Shown one piece after another: positions 35,623 through 43,473 of a DNA stretch of 64,000 bases. Below the pieces are notes generated by a model. The model was not told the DNA's origin. It did no database searches and saw nothing but the letters and a program-made list of their open reading frames with translations. The translations under genes and the position numbers were made by a program. The DNA lies in NCBI RefSeq assembly GCF_002237595.1, contig NZ_CP022529.1:2852001-2916000 (forward strand), given 5' to 3'. The stretch's first letter is position 1; each line of letters opens with the position of its first letter. The DNA is from Labrenzia sp. VG12. Lineage in GTDB: Bacteria > Pseudomonadota > Alphaproteobacteria > Rhizobiales > Stappiaceae.

Positions 35623-36084
35623 ATGACACCCGAAAAGATCAAACTCGTTCAGGACAGTTTCGCCCAGGTCGCGCCGATTGCGGACAAGGCGGCCGACATT
35701 TTCTACGACCGGCTGTTCGAGATCGCCCCCGATGTCCGGCCGATGTTCCCGGCCGACATGTCCAACCAGAAAGACAAGCTGATGCAGACGCTCGGCGTTG
35801 CGGTCAACAATCTGCACCAGGTCGAGACGATCCTGCCGACGGTTCAGGATCTGGGCCGCAAGCATGTTGCCTATGGCGTCAAGGACGAACATTACGACAC
35901 TGTCGGGGCCGCCCTCCTCTTCACGCTTGAAAAGGGCCTCGGCGAGGCTTTCACCCCGGAGGTGAAAGACGCCTGGACCGAGACCTTCACGACCGTTGCC
36001 GGCGTCATGAAAGAAGCCGCGGCAACCGTGGAAGAACCCAAGAAAGGCTTCTTTTCCAAGTTGTTCGGCAAGCGCGTGGCTTGA
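35623..36084 (+). CDS. Single-domain globin (bacterial hemoglobin)
   Basis: 153 residues, matching the globin domain of flavohemoglobins and Vitreoscilla-type hemoglobins without the reductase part. Tyr28 (FYDRLF) fits position B10, Gln49 (MSNQ) fits E7, His81 (GRKHVAYGV) is the proximal heme ligand, and Tyr91 (HYDTVGAALL) matches the conserved proximal-side Tyr. A basic C-terminal tail with GFFSKLFGKRVA could touch the membrane. AGGAAGG lies upstream. It follows the DUF3365 gene by 195 bases on the same strand, so it may be the last gene of the sigma-54 operon or have its own promoter in that gap. Single-domain globins in rhizobial nitrate-assimilation operons (Bjgb) remove NO made during nitrite reduction; the same job fits here. 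Confidence 0.93.
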   Translation: MTPEKIKLVQDSFAQVAPIADKAADIFYDRLFEIAPDVRPMFPADMSNQKDKLMQTLGVAVNNLHQVETILPTVQDLGRKHVAYGVKDEHYDTVGAALLFTLEKGLGEAFTPEVKDAWTETFTTVAGVMKEAAATVEEPKKGFFSKLFGKRVA

Positions 36085-36153
36085 CCGGTCGGGCTACGGT
36101 TTTGCAGGGCTCCGCATCTTGCCGGGCCCTGCACGTGGACAGGCGGTTTCTTC

Positions 36154-36948
36154 TCAGGGATCCAACCGGCGTTCCAGCACCGCGCGCATGTCTTGTTGAA
36201 GTGCGTTTCCGTGCTGATCATCCGGATCGCCACGCTTGTTGCCCCGGGTTTTCAGGGCCTCGATAACCAGCAGCGCCCGCCAGTAGTTGAAGATGCCACC
36301 GAGCAGGAAGAGCGCGCTGCCGATCACGTAAAGCAGTGCCAGATAGGCAAACAGCTCCCGCGCGTCGGAAGCGCTCTCAACTGTCCAGAGATAGGGAACG
36401 GATGCCACTGCAAAGAGCACCGATCCGGCAACGAAGGAAATCGCGGTCAGGTTCATCAGCTGCAGCCGGATCATGCTGGCCGCAGACACGATCTGGATGA
36501 CATTGACCACGGCTCCTGCCACGAACAGCAGACTGCCGATGATGAAGCAGTAGGCGCCGACCTCCGTCTGGTCGAACCGTTTGAGAAAACACAGACTGCC
36601 GATGATGAACAGCACGGTGCCGGTGACATAGGCTATGGCTGCGGCGGCCTCCAGACGGTTCCAGATCGTGGGCGGCGTGGTGCGGTGCCGCCGCGCATTG
36701 AACACTTCCAGAAGATCGTGGCCGGTCACCAGCAGATAAAGCAGCGAGCCGACCACAAAGGACCAGGCGCCGAGATCCTCATAGGCACTGAAGGCCGGGA
36801 AGAACAGCACGCTGCCGAAAATGAAGATCACACCGCCGATCTTGTAGATGAAGGCGTTCAGGCTTTCCCAGAAAAGCTCCTTGCCCGCACTGTCCTGACC
36901 GGACGCGAGATTGTATTTTCTGGGCCGGTTGAGAAAGAGATGCGGCAT
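36154..36948 (-). CDS. YrhK-repeat integral membrane protein
   Basis: 264 residues built mostly of three similar units of about 70-75 residues, each with paired membrane spans: KIGGVIFIFGSVLF...GSLLYLLVTGHDLLEV, VTGTVLFIIGSLCF...GSLLFVAGAVVNVIQI, and VAGSVLFAVASVPYL...GSALFLLGGIFNYWRA. This is the YrhK domain pattern. The charged C-terminus is cytoplasmic by the positive-inside rule. It converges with the globin gene (69-base gap) and lies 45 bases from the L,D-transpeptidase-like gene stop on the same strand. Function unknown. Confidence 0.82.
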   Translation of the reverse strand: MPHLFLNRPRKYNLASGQDSAGKELFWESLNAFIYKIGGVIFIFGSVLFFPAFSAYEDLGAWSFVVGSLLYLLVTGHDLLEVFNARRHRTTPPTIWNRLEAAAAIAYVTGTVLFIIGSLCFLKRFDQTEVGAYCFIIGSLLFVAGAVVNVIQIVSAASMIRLQLMNLTAISFVAGSVLFAVASVPYLWTVESASDARELFAYLALLYVIGSALFLLGGIFNYWRALLVIEALKTRGNKRGDPDDQHGNALQQDMRAVLERRLDP

Positions 36949-36993
36949 GCCGGAACCATAGAAAGTTCCGGCCCGTGCGAAAAGCCCTTCCTG

Positions 36994-38637
36994 TCAGGGC
37001 TTCGGTCTGCCCGACAGGGCGGAGGTAAGCCGTGCATCTTCCAGGTAAGGGTCATTTCCGAACCGGATGGTGCCCTGGCGCTGTACCCAGACGGACTGGT
37101 GCGACACCACGGCCATCAGGCCGCCGCGCGCCGGAAAGGTAACGGTCTCGTTGCGGTCGATGCGCGGGGCAAGACCACCGGTCGGCAGAACGCGCGGTTC
37201 GATGATGTGATCAAGCAGGTTGAGCCCGTCAACAATACCGAAGGCCGATTTGGGCAGATAGGGATTGCAGAACGTGTCCCCTTCCGGAGCCTCCGACAGG
37301 TCGAAAAGCGAGAGTTTCTGCTCGCGGCGCAAACGATAGGCATAGCGGCCAAGCGGGTTTTGATCCGACCCGGACAGATAAAGCGTGGTCTCGTCTTCCA
37401 GCCGCTTCAGGTTTCTCGGCGTTGCTTCGCGCCAGGGCAAGGCACTCAGGGGCACGTCCGCGCCTTTTCTGCGTAGATAATAGCCTTCCGACGCAAGTTC
37501 ATCCGGGTCTTTCTGCAACCGGGTCAGCAATTCCTGGCCCAGATAGTCGAACGGCACCTGCCAGGTCGGATAAAGCGTGACCGCCTCGATGGTCGTCGCC
37601 AACGTGGTGTGATTGCGGTCGGGGCAATTGGCATAGGCCCGGCCGTCCTGCAGGACACGACCGTTTTCCAGAAAGACAAACCGGTTTTCACCCTTGTTGA
37701 TGAAGAGCTGCAGACGCGCATATTCGTTCGGGATCCAGCGGATCCGCTCCATCGCATTGCTGACCTGCTCGATCCGCCGGTCCACCGGGATGTTGAGCGC
37801 CCGCACGAGACCGGGCGTCAGATCTGCGGAAACCGGTTGGCCATAGCGCTGCTGCGCCTGCGCCACCGCAAAGGCCGTGCGCTTGTCGAGCAGTTTCTGC
37901 CCGGAAGCCTCAGAAAGCAGACCGTCTTCCACCAGTCTGTGCTTGAGGGCAGGGACGCGATCATCCGACTGACCGGCTCGGATCACCTCCCCCGGCTCCA
38001 CATAGGTGAACCCGCTTGAAGCCGAGATCTCCAGCAGACGCGCCAGCTCTCCCTTGAGCCGGCGATAGGTGTCGTCCTGCGGCTGCCAGGTCTCGATAAA
38101 GGCCCCGAGACTGCCGGCCTCTTCCAGGCGCGCCAGGGCTTCGAGTGCATCGATAGCGTTGCGCGGCATATAGGCGTCCGGGTAGAGCACCCGTGGCGAA
38201 ACGCGCCCGGCGCGGAGGTCGCTGGCGAAATCGAGGAATTGTGCCGTGAACAGAAGCTCGGTCCAGGCTGCATCCACCGGATCCTGCAGGTCTTCGGCAT
38301 CGTCCAGCGCGGCCATCAGGACCTCTGCCGGATAATCTTCCGGTCGCAGCCCCTCCCGGCTCGCGGTTTGCAGCACCGTCAGAAAGTCTTCACTCAAGGA
38401 ACCTTGCAGCCAGAGCAAGGTTGCTCCATCGGCGGCATAAAAATCGCGGATCGCCGTGCGGCGTTTTTCAACGACGAGCGGCAGACGCTCCGGCTGCGCC
38501 AAGGTCCGCCGCACCTCTTCCAGAACGCCGTTGGCATTCGCGGAACCAGTCACGAAAAAGAGCGAAAAAACTGCGGCAAGGGCGGACAAAAAAAGCGGCA
38601 AGCCAAATGGGAGACGCGTGATCCTGGCATTTCTCAT
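36994..38637 (-). CDS. L,D-transpeptidase-fold (YcbB/LdtD-like) protein lacking catalytic residues
   Basis: 547 residues from the ATG at 38637 with AGGTAGG upstream; a TTG two codons earlier is also open. A signal peptide ends near TGSANA. The layout is that of LdtD/YcbB: a scaffold domain (LLWLQGSLSEDFLTVLQ...RPEDYPAE), a peptidoglycan-binding domain (VPALKHRLVEDGLLSE...TAFAVAQAQQRYG), then ERIRWIPNEYARLQLFINKGENRFVFLENG and the YkuD domain. Active enzymes carry HD and then SHGC in the region following NPLGR. Here NPLGRYAYRLRREQKLSLFD is followed by FCNPYLPKSAFGIVDG, so the His reads as Phe and SHGC reads as PKSA. The rest of the fold, including the end GTIRFGNDPYLEDARL, is intact. I infer a non-catalytic wall-binding or regulatory paralogue. 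The 178 bases between its start and the aldolase stop contain no gene. Confidence 0.85.
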   Translation of the reverse strand: MRNARITRLPFGLPLFLSALAAVFSLFFVTGSANANGVLEEVRRTLAQPERLPLVVEKRRTAIRDFYAADGATLLWLQGSLSEDFLTVLQTASREGLRPEDYPAEVLMAALDDAEDLQDPVDAAWTELLFTAQFLDFASDLRAGRVSPRVLYPDAYMPRNAIDALEALARLEEAGSLGAFIETWQPQDDTYRRLKGELARLLEISASSGFTYVEPGEVIRAGQSDDRVPALKHRLVEDGLLSEASGQKLLDKRTAFAVAQAQQRYGQPVSADLTPGLVRALNIPVDRRIEQVSNAMERIRWIPNEYARLQLFINKGENRFVFLENGRVLQDGRAYANCPDRNHTTLATTIEAVTLYPTWQVPFDYLGQELLTRLQKDPDELASEGYYLRRKGADVPLSALPWREATPRNLKRLEDETTLYLSGSDQNPLGRYAYRLRREQKLSLFDLSEAPEGDTFCNPYLPKSAFGIVDGLNLLDHIIEPRVLPTGGLAPRIDRNETVTFPARGGLMAVVSHQSVWVQRQGTIRFGNDPYLEDARLTSALSGRPKP

Positions 38638-38821
38638 CGACAACCTACCTTATCCCTGAGGCGCGGGGCTCGAGCCGCTCCGGATGCAGCTGCCTTCCGT
38701 CACGCCCCGGCTTCCGACGTCACAAGGATGGTAGGGTCGAAGACGCCCTCCGGCAACACGCTGTCAGCAGTGCAGAAGAAGTAAGTTCACTGTTGGCGCC
38801 TGCCCTCGGACCGGACGCGTT

Positions 38822-39652
38822 TCAGATCCTGGTGACAGTCCGGAGCATGTCGGCAGCCGCCGCCCGCACCGCCGGCATCGTTCCTTTCAGGATGGAAATC
38901 CGGTCAAAAACGTCCGGTCGGTCCGCCAGTTCCTGCCGCAACGCCTTGCCGAAGGTCTGGCGCAGCTCGGTACCGAAGTTGAACTTGCAAACACGCGTTT
39001 CCCTGGCCAGCCGGACACGGTCGGCCTCCGGGATCCCGCTGCCGCCATGAAGCACCAGCGGTTTCCTCGTGACCGCCTCGATGGCGCTAAGCGCCTCAAA
39101 ATCGATCCCGTCTGTCGGCTCGGTCTGCAGGTGCACATTGCCGACGGAGATCGCAATGGCATCGGCCCCGCTCTCCAGGTCAAACAGGGCCGCCTCCTCC
39201 GGGTCGGTGAAGCGTGACGCGGCCCCGGCGGCATAACCGACATAGCCAACCTCACCTTCAACCGAGACACCCGCCGGATGGGCGACCTCAACAAGGCCCG
39301 ATGTCAGGGCGACATTTTCAGAAATCGGCAGCTTGGAGCCATCGAACATCAGCGACGTGAAGCCGTGATCGATCCCTTCCAGGCATTCCTCGACGGTGTA
39401 TCCGTGATCGAGATGACAGACGACCGGCACCGTGGCCTGGTCGGCCAGGTGTCGCAGCATCTTGCCGATCACCGGAACCGGCGTATGGGCCCGGCAGCCC
39501 GGCCCCGCCTGGAGAATGACCGGGCAACCGACCTCTTCGGCAGCCTCCACATAGGCCAAAGCGTCTTCCCAGCCGAGCACGACAAGCCCGGCCAGCGCGT
39601 ACCCTTCCTCGGACGCTCTTTTGAGCAGCTCCGTCAGATTGACCGCCGTCAT
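38822..39652 (-). CDS. iolJ: Class II aldolase, probable 6-phospho-5-dehydro-2-deoxy-D-gluconate aldolase
   Basis: 276 residues, class II (zinc) fructose-bisphosphate aldolase family. Metal and substrate motifs: VCHLDHGYT (about 78-86), SVEGEVGYVG (about 130-139), AISVGNVHLQ and PLVLHGGSGIP with the conserved His. In B. subtilis the IolJ member splits the phosphorylated inositol ring-opening product into dihydroxyacetone phosphate and malonate semialdehyde. Its start overlaps the iolB stop (ATGA), and iolC and iolD lie upstream in the same operon, so this role is much more likely than glycolysis. Confidence 0.85.
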   Translation of the reverse strand: MTAVNLTELLKRASEEGYALAGLVVLGWEDALAYVEAAEEVGCPVILQAGPGCRAHTPVPVIGKMLRHLADQATVPVVCHLDHGYTVEECLEGIDHGFTSLMFDGSKLPISENVALTSGLVEVAHPAGVSVEGEVGYVGYAAGAASRFTDPEEAALFDLESGADAIAISVGNVHLQTEPTDGIDFEALSAIEAVTRKPLVLHGGSGIPEADRVRLARETRVCKFNFGTELRQTFGKALRQELADRPDVFDRISILKGTMPAVRAAAADMLRTVTRI

Positions 39653-40491
39653 TTGAACTTGGCAATCATGTCTTTGATGCCGGGAATGGTCTCGATCTGC
39701 CAGGCATGATCGGGCTGGAAATACTGGACCAGCGATCGCTGCGACAGGCCGCCCAGGATCGTGAAATAATACATTTCATAACCCGGTGCGACGACACAGG
39801 GGTGATAGCCCTTGTCCAGGACGATCGTCGACCCGTCGACAATGTGGTAGGCATCGCCCACCTTGCCGTCTTCCCGCTGCACGAGCTGCATGCCAAAGCC
39901 CTTGTTGGGGCGGAAGCGGAAATTGTAGGTCTCGTCGTGGCGGGATTCCTCGGGGATCCGGTCAGTGTCGTGTTTGTGCGGCGGGAACCCGGACCAGCCG
40001 CCCTGCCCCACCGTAAACAGCTCCGACACCAGGAGCCGGCCGACCTTGTCGTGGTATTTCGTCCCGAGAATGTGCTTGATCTTGCGATGGGTCTTGGTGT
40101 CGTCGGAGCCATATTGCACGAGATCGATCGCCTCCGCGCGCACATCGAAGGGCTCCAGGACCTTGTCGTATTTCGCACCGGCAATGAAGACTTCGGCCGC
40201 ATCGCTCACGCAGACAAGCTGTGCCTTTGCCCCGGACGGCACATAGACACCCTCCGGTTCCCCATCCCAGACATCGACGCCGCGCAAGCCGAGCGCCGGA
40301 AATTCCACCCCTTCGACGGAAACATCGACGCTGCCGGTGGCCGGCACAATGGCGGTCTCGTAGCCGGGAACGGCATATTCGAAGGCCTGTCCCCTGGTCA
40401 ACTTGACGATGTTGAAATAGTTCAGCGGAACGCGCGCATCCTCCACATCGATGATGGCCTTGTTCGCATTTTCAAACGGTGGAATATGCAT
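39649..40491 (-). CDS. iolB: 5-deoxy-glucuronate isomerase
   Basis: 280 residues, bicupin. The metal site includes FPPHKHDTD and the later DETYNFRF segment; the typical GYHPCVVAPGYEMYYFTILGG motif is near the C-terminus. Converts 5-deoxy-D-glucuronate to 5-dehydro-2-deoxy-D-gluconate, the substrate of the kinase encoded 10 bases upstream. GAGGAGA precedes the ATG. Third gene of the iolD-iolC-iolB-aldolase operon. Confidence 0.96.
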   Translation of the reverse strand: MHIPPFENANKAIIDVEDARVPLNYFNIVKLTRGQAFEYAVPGYETAIVPATGSVDVSVEGVEFPALGLRGVDVWDGEPEGVYVPSGAKAQLVCVSDAAEVFIAGAKYDKVLEPFDVRAEAIDLVQYGSDDTKTHRKIKHILGTKYHDKVGRLLVSELFTVGQGGWSGFPPHKHDTDRIPEESRHDETYNFRFRPNKGFGMQLVQREDGKVGDAYHIVDGSTIVLDKGYHPCVVAPGYEMYYFTILGGLSQRSLVQYFQPDHAWQIETIPGIKDMIAKFK

Positions 40492-40501
40492 GGCGGTCTC
40501 C

Positions 40502-41476
40502 TCAAGATTGCGGGACGCTGTGAGCGTTCAAAAAGGTTTCAAGATCTGATGGCGTCGGCATGGCCGGTGCACAGCCGAAGGTCGACACCACCATCGCGGC
40601 AGCCGCCGATCCCCGCCGCACCGCTTCGCGCATGGAATGTCCCGCCGCGAGCGACGCAAGCAGCAACGCCATGAAGGCATCTCCCGCCCCCATCGGCTTG
40701 ATCGCAGTCACCGGAAAAATGCCCGTCTCGAAGGTTTCCGCCTCGGAAAACACCACCGAGCCTTTCTCGCCCATCTTGTAGACGATGGTCATGTCCTCAC
40801 GGCCAAGCTGTTCTGCCAGAACGCGGCCCGCCTCGTGGGTGCCATCGGCAACCACGGCGAACTCGTCGTCATTGCCGACGACAAGATCAGAGGCTTCGAT
40901 GGCCGCCCGGTAGGTTTCGGCAGCCTCGAGACTGCCGGGCCAGGAATAGGGCCGGTAATCAAGATCAAGGACAACATAGCCGCCGGCCGCCCGGGCATGT
41001 TCCATCGCTCTCAGTGTTGCCTGGCGGGAGGGATGAGCTGCAAGCGCCGTCCCGGTGACGACCAGCGCGTCGAAGTTTTCGAAGTCGACCCCTGCGACCT
41101 GTGCCTCGTCCATCAGCAAGTCGGACGCATTGTTCCGGTAAAGCGTGTTCTGCGTGTCTTCAATGCGGGTCTCGGTGATCGCCAGAGACGTGCGCGACCC
41201 GTCGACAAGCACCTTCATGTGACGGGTATCGACGCCATAAGCTTCCAGCTCACGCCGCACGAAACGGCCAACGCTGTCGTCCGAGACGCAGGTCAGCATG
41301 CTGACGGCAAGACCCTGTCGCGCAAGCCCGGCGGCAATGTTGCCCGAAGAGCCACCAAGAGCGGTTGCGAAATGGCTCGCGGTCTCCGCGGTCGCACCGG
41401 ACGGATGGGCATAGAGATCCATCCCGGCGCGTCCGAGAACCAGAAAGCGGGACCGCGATGTCAGGCCGGCCGGCAT
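40502..41476 (-). CDS. iolC: 5-dehydro-2-deoxygluconokinase (PfkB family)
   Basis: 324 residues from the ATG at 41476, which sits one base after the iolD stop (TGACATG). The frame is open 46 codons further into iolD, which I discount. PfkB family: FLVLGRAGMDLYAHPSG, FATALGGSSGNIAAGLARQG, and the anion-hole/catalytic AIKPMGAGDAFMALLLASLAAG. Phosphorylates 5-dehydro-2-deoxygluconate in the inositol pathway. Unlike some IolC proteins it is not fused to a DUF2090 domain. Confidence 0.95.
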   Translation of the reverse strand: MPAGLTSRSRFLVLGRAGMDLYAHPSGATAETASHFATALGGSSGNIAAGLARQGLAVSMLTCVSDDSVGRFVRRELEAYGVDTRHMKVLVDGSRTSLAITETRIEDTQNTLYRNNASDLLMDEAQVAGVDFENFDALVVTGTALAAHPSRQATLRAMEHARAAGGYVVLDLDYRPYSWPGSLEAAETYRAAIEASDLVVGNDDEFAVVADGTHEAGRVLAEQLGREDMTIVYKMGEKGSVVFSEAETFETGIFPVTAIKPMGAGDAFMALLLASLAAGHSMREAVRRGSAAAAMVVSTFGCAPAMPTPSDLETFLNAHSVPQS

Positions 41477-41477
41477 G

Positions 41478-43358
41478 TCAGACGCCTTTTCGCTGGGCAG
41501 AACGCCCGGCTTCCCAGTCCTCATGCGCCTGCTTGACGCGCGGACTGTTGGAGACCTCCGGTGTGCCGACTTCCCACCAGGAATGGCCTTCCTGTGTCCA
41601 GCCTTCAAAGGCATCGACCTTCATCGAGATCACGTAGGTGCGGTCGGACTGTTTTGCCCGGCCAAACGCTTCTTTCAGACCCTCGATCGAATAGACAGTC
41701 TCCGCATTGGCTCCCATGGACCGGGCGTGCGCCTCGAAGTCCACGGCAAAAGGTTCGACTGCCAGACGGCAATCGGCAATCAGGTTGTTGTAGGATTCGT
41801 TGCCCGTGTTGTTCTGCAGTTTGTTGATGACGGCAAAACCGCCATTGTCGCAGACCACGATGATCATCTTCGCGCCAGACAGGACCGAGGAATAGATATC
41901 TGAGTTCATCAGGAGATAGGATCCGTCCCCGACAAAGACGATCGTATCCTTGTCCGCGTGCTCTTCCTGGTGGCCAAGCCGCGCGCCCCAGCCCCCGGAG
42001 ATCTCATACCCCATGCAGGAAAAGCCGAATTCAACGTCCACCGAGCCAAGCGACTTTGTCCGCCAGTTCGCCGTGACCTCCGCAGGCAGGCCGCCGGCCG
42101 CCGCAACCACTCTGTCGTCCGGATCGCAGACCTCGTTCACGGCCCCGATCACCTGGGCATAGGACATCGGCCGGTTGCTGCCGTCGCCTGCTGTCGGCGA
42201 AATATTGTCATCGACATAGGCATTCCAGGCAGCACGTTCCAAGGCGGCTTTCTCGCGCCAGGACACGGTGGTCGTCAGACCATCCAGCGCATCGGAAAGC
42301 AGCGGCAGAGACAGTTTGGCGTCTCCCACCACCGGCTGCGCCATGTGCTTGCCCGCGTCATGGCGACCGACATTCAGCGCAACGATGCGGGCTTCGGGTG
42401 CAAAGACGGTCCAGGATCCGGTGGTGAAGTCCTGAAGCCGCGTACCGACGGCCAGAACGACATCTGCTTCGCCCGCCAGGGCATTGGCCGAATTGGAGCC
42501 GGTCACGCCAATCGGACCGCAATTGAGCTCATCGGAAAAAACCAGATTGGCCCGTCCGGCGATGGTTTCCACGACCGGGATCTGGTGTTTGTGGGCAAAG
42601 GCGTTCAGTTCCTCGGTCGCCAGCGAGTATTGCACCCCGCCTCCGGCAATGATCAGGGGCCGCTCCGCCCCTTTCAGCATCTGGGCTGCTGCGGCCAGCT
42701 CCCGCTCGTCCGGTGTCTGGCGGCGCAAGTGATGGACCTTCGGTTCGAAGAAGGCTTCCGGATAGTCATACGCCCAGCCCTGAACGTCCTGCGGCAGGCC
42801 CAGGAAAACAGGCCCGCAATCGGCCGGGTCGATCAGCGTGCTGATCGCTGCCGGCAGAGACTGCAGCAGCTGCGCCGGATGCGTGATCCGGTCCCAGTAG
42901 CGCGAAACACTCTTGAAGGCGTCATTCACGGAAAGTCCCGGATTGCCCGGATGCTCCACCTGTTGCAACACCGGATCCGGCAAACGGGTGACAAAGGCAT
43001 CACCGGCCAGCATCAGGAGCGGCAAACGGTTGGTATGGGCAATGCCGGCCGAGGTCAGCATGTTGGTCGTGCCGGGTCCGGCAGACGAGGTTGCGAACAT
43101 GAAGCGGCGGCGCAGCTGCTGCTTGGCGTACCCAACAGCTGCCATCGCCATGGATTGCTCGTTCTGACCTCGCCAAAGCGGCAGAGCGTCGCGGTTTTCG
43201 TAAAGCGCCTCGCCGAGACAGGTCACGTTGCCATGACCGAAGATGCCGAAACCACCGGCGCACAAGCGCACCCGTTCGCCTTTCACGTCGACATATTGTG
43301 CAGCCAGATAGCGGACAAGCGCCTGAGCCATCGTCAGGCGAAGCGTCTTTGCGGCCAT
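41478..43358 (-). CDS. iolD: 3D-(3,5/4)-trihydroxycyclohexane-1,2-dione hydrolase (TPP-dependent)
   Basis: 626 residues, acetohydroxyacid-synthase fold. N-terminal GGFGIFGHGNVTCLGEALY and ATSSAGPGTTNMLTSAG; the TPP motif starts at GDGSYLLMNSDIYSS and continues to CDNGGFAVINKLQ. Opens the inositol-derived ring to 5-deoxy-glucuronate. GGGAGGAA precedes the ATG. First gene of the minus-strand iol operon; the divergent dehydrogenase gene begins 115 bases away, with a LacI-type operator between them. Confidence 0.96.
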   Translation of the reverse strand: MAAKTLRLTMAQALVRYLAAQYVDVKGERVRLCAGGFGIFGHGNVTCLGEALYENRDALPLWRGQNEQSMAMAAVGYAKQQLRRRFMFATSSAGPGTTNMLTSAGIAHTNRLPLLMLAGDAFVTRLPDPVLQQVEHPGNPGLSVNDAFKSVSRYWDRITHPAQLLQSLPAAISTLIDPADCGPVFLGLPQDVQGWAYDYPEAFFEPKVHHLRRQTPDERELAAAAQMLKGAERPLIIAGGGVQYSLATEELNAFAHKHQIPVVETIAGRANLVFSDELNCGPIGVTGSNSANALAGEADVVLAVGTRLQDFTTGSWTVFAPEARIVALNVGRHDAGKHMAQPVVGDAKLSLPLLSDALDGLTTTVSWREKAALERAAWNAYVDDNISPTAGDGSNRPMSYAQVIGAVNEVCDPDDRVVAAAGGLPAEVTANWRTKSLGSVDVEFGFSCMGYEISGGWGARLGHQEEHADKDTIVFVGDGSYLLMNSDIYSSVLSGAKMIIVVCDNGGFAVINKLQNNTGNESYNNLIADCRLAVEPFAVDFEAHARSMGANAETVYSIEGLKEAFGRAKQSDRTYVISMKVDAFEGWTQEGHSWWEVGTPEVSNSPRVKQAHEDWEAGRSAQRKGV

Positions 43359-43406
43359 GAGCCTCTATTCCTCCCGGAAAACAATTTTATATGGCTTCTG
43401 GAGCCC

Positions 43407-43437
43407 TTGACTGGGCAAGCTAATGGGTGTTTATGCT
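43407..43437 (+). promoter_or_regulatory. Candidate promoter of the plus-strand inositol operon
   Basis: TTGACT (43407-43412) and TATGCT (43432-43437) with a 19-base spacer; the -35 is good, the -10 and spacing are only fair. The adjoining palindrome would block it. Confidence 0.4.
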
Positions 43438-43458
43438 TTTTGCAAGCGGTTGCAAAAA
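43437..43458. promoter_or_regulatory. LacI-type operator between iolD and the divergent dehydrogenase gene
   Basis: Perfect 9-base arms TTTTTGCAA (43437-43445) and TTGCAAAAA (43450-43458) around GCGG. It lies between the two divergent iol operons, directly downstream of the candidate -10. It closely resembles the palindrome beside the LacI-type regulator gene at 47768-47783, which marks that regulator as the likely binder. Confidence 0.8.
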
Positions 43459-43473
43459 ATGGATCAAAACGGG

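Noticed and set aside
36085..36153. GCAGGGC/GCCCTGC inverted repeat between the globin and YrhK genes as a terminator
   Set aside because: Seven pairs with a long loop and no T-run on either side; too weak to call.
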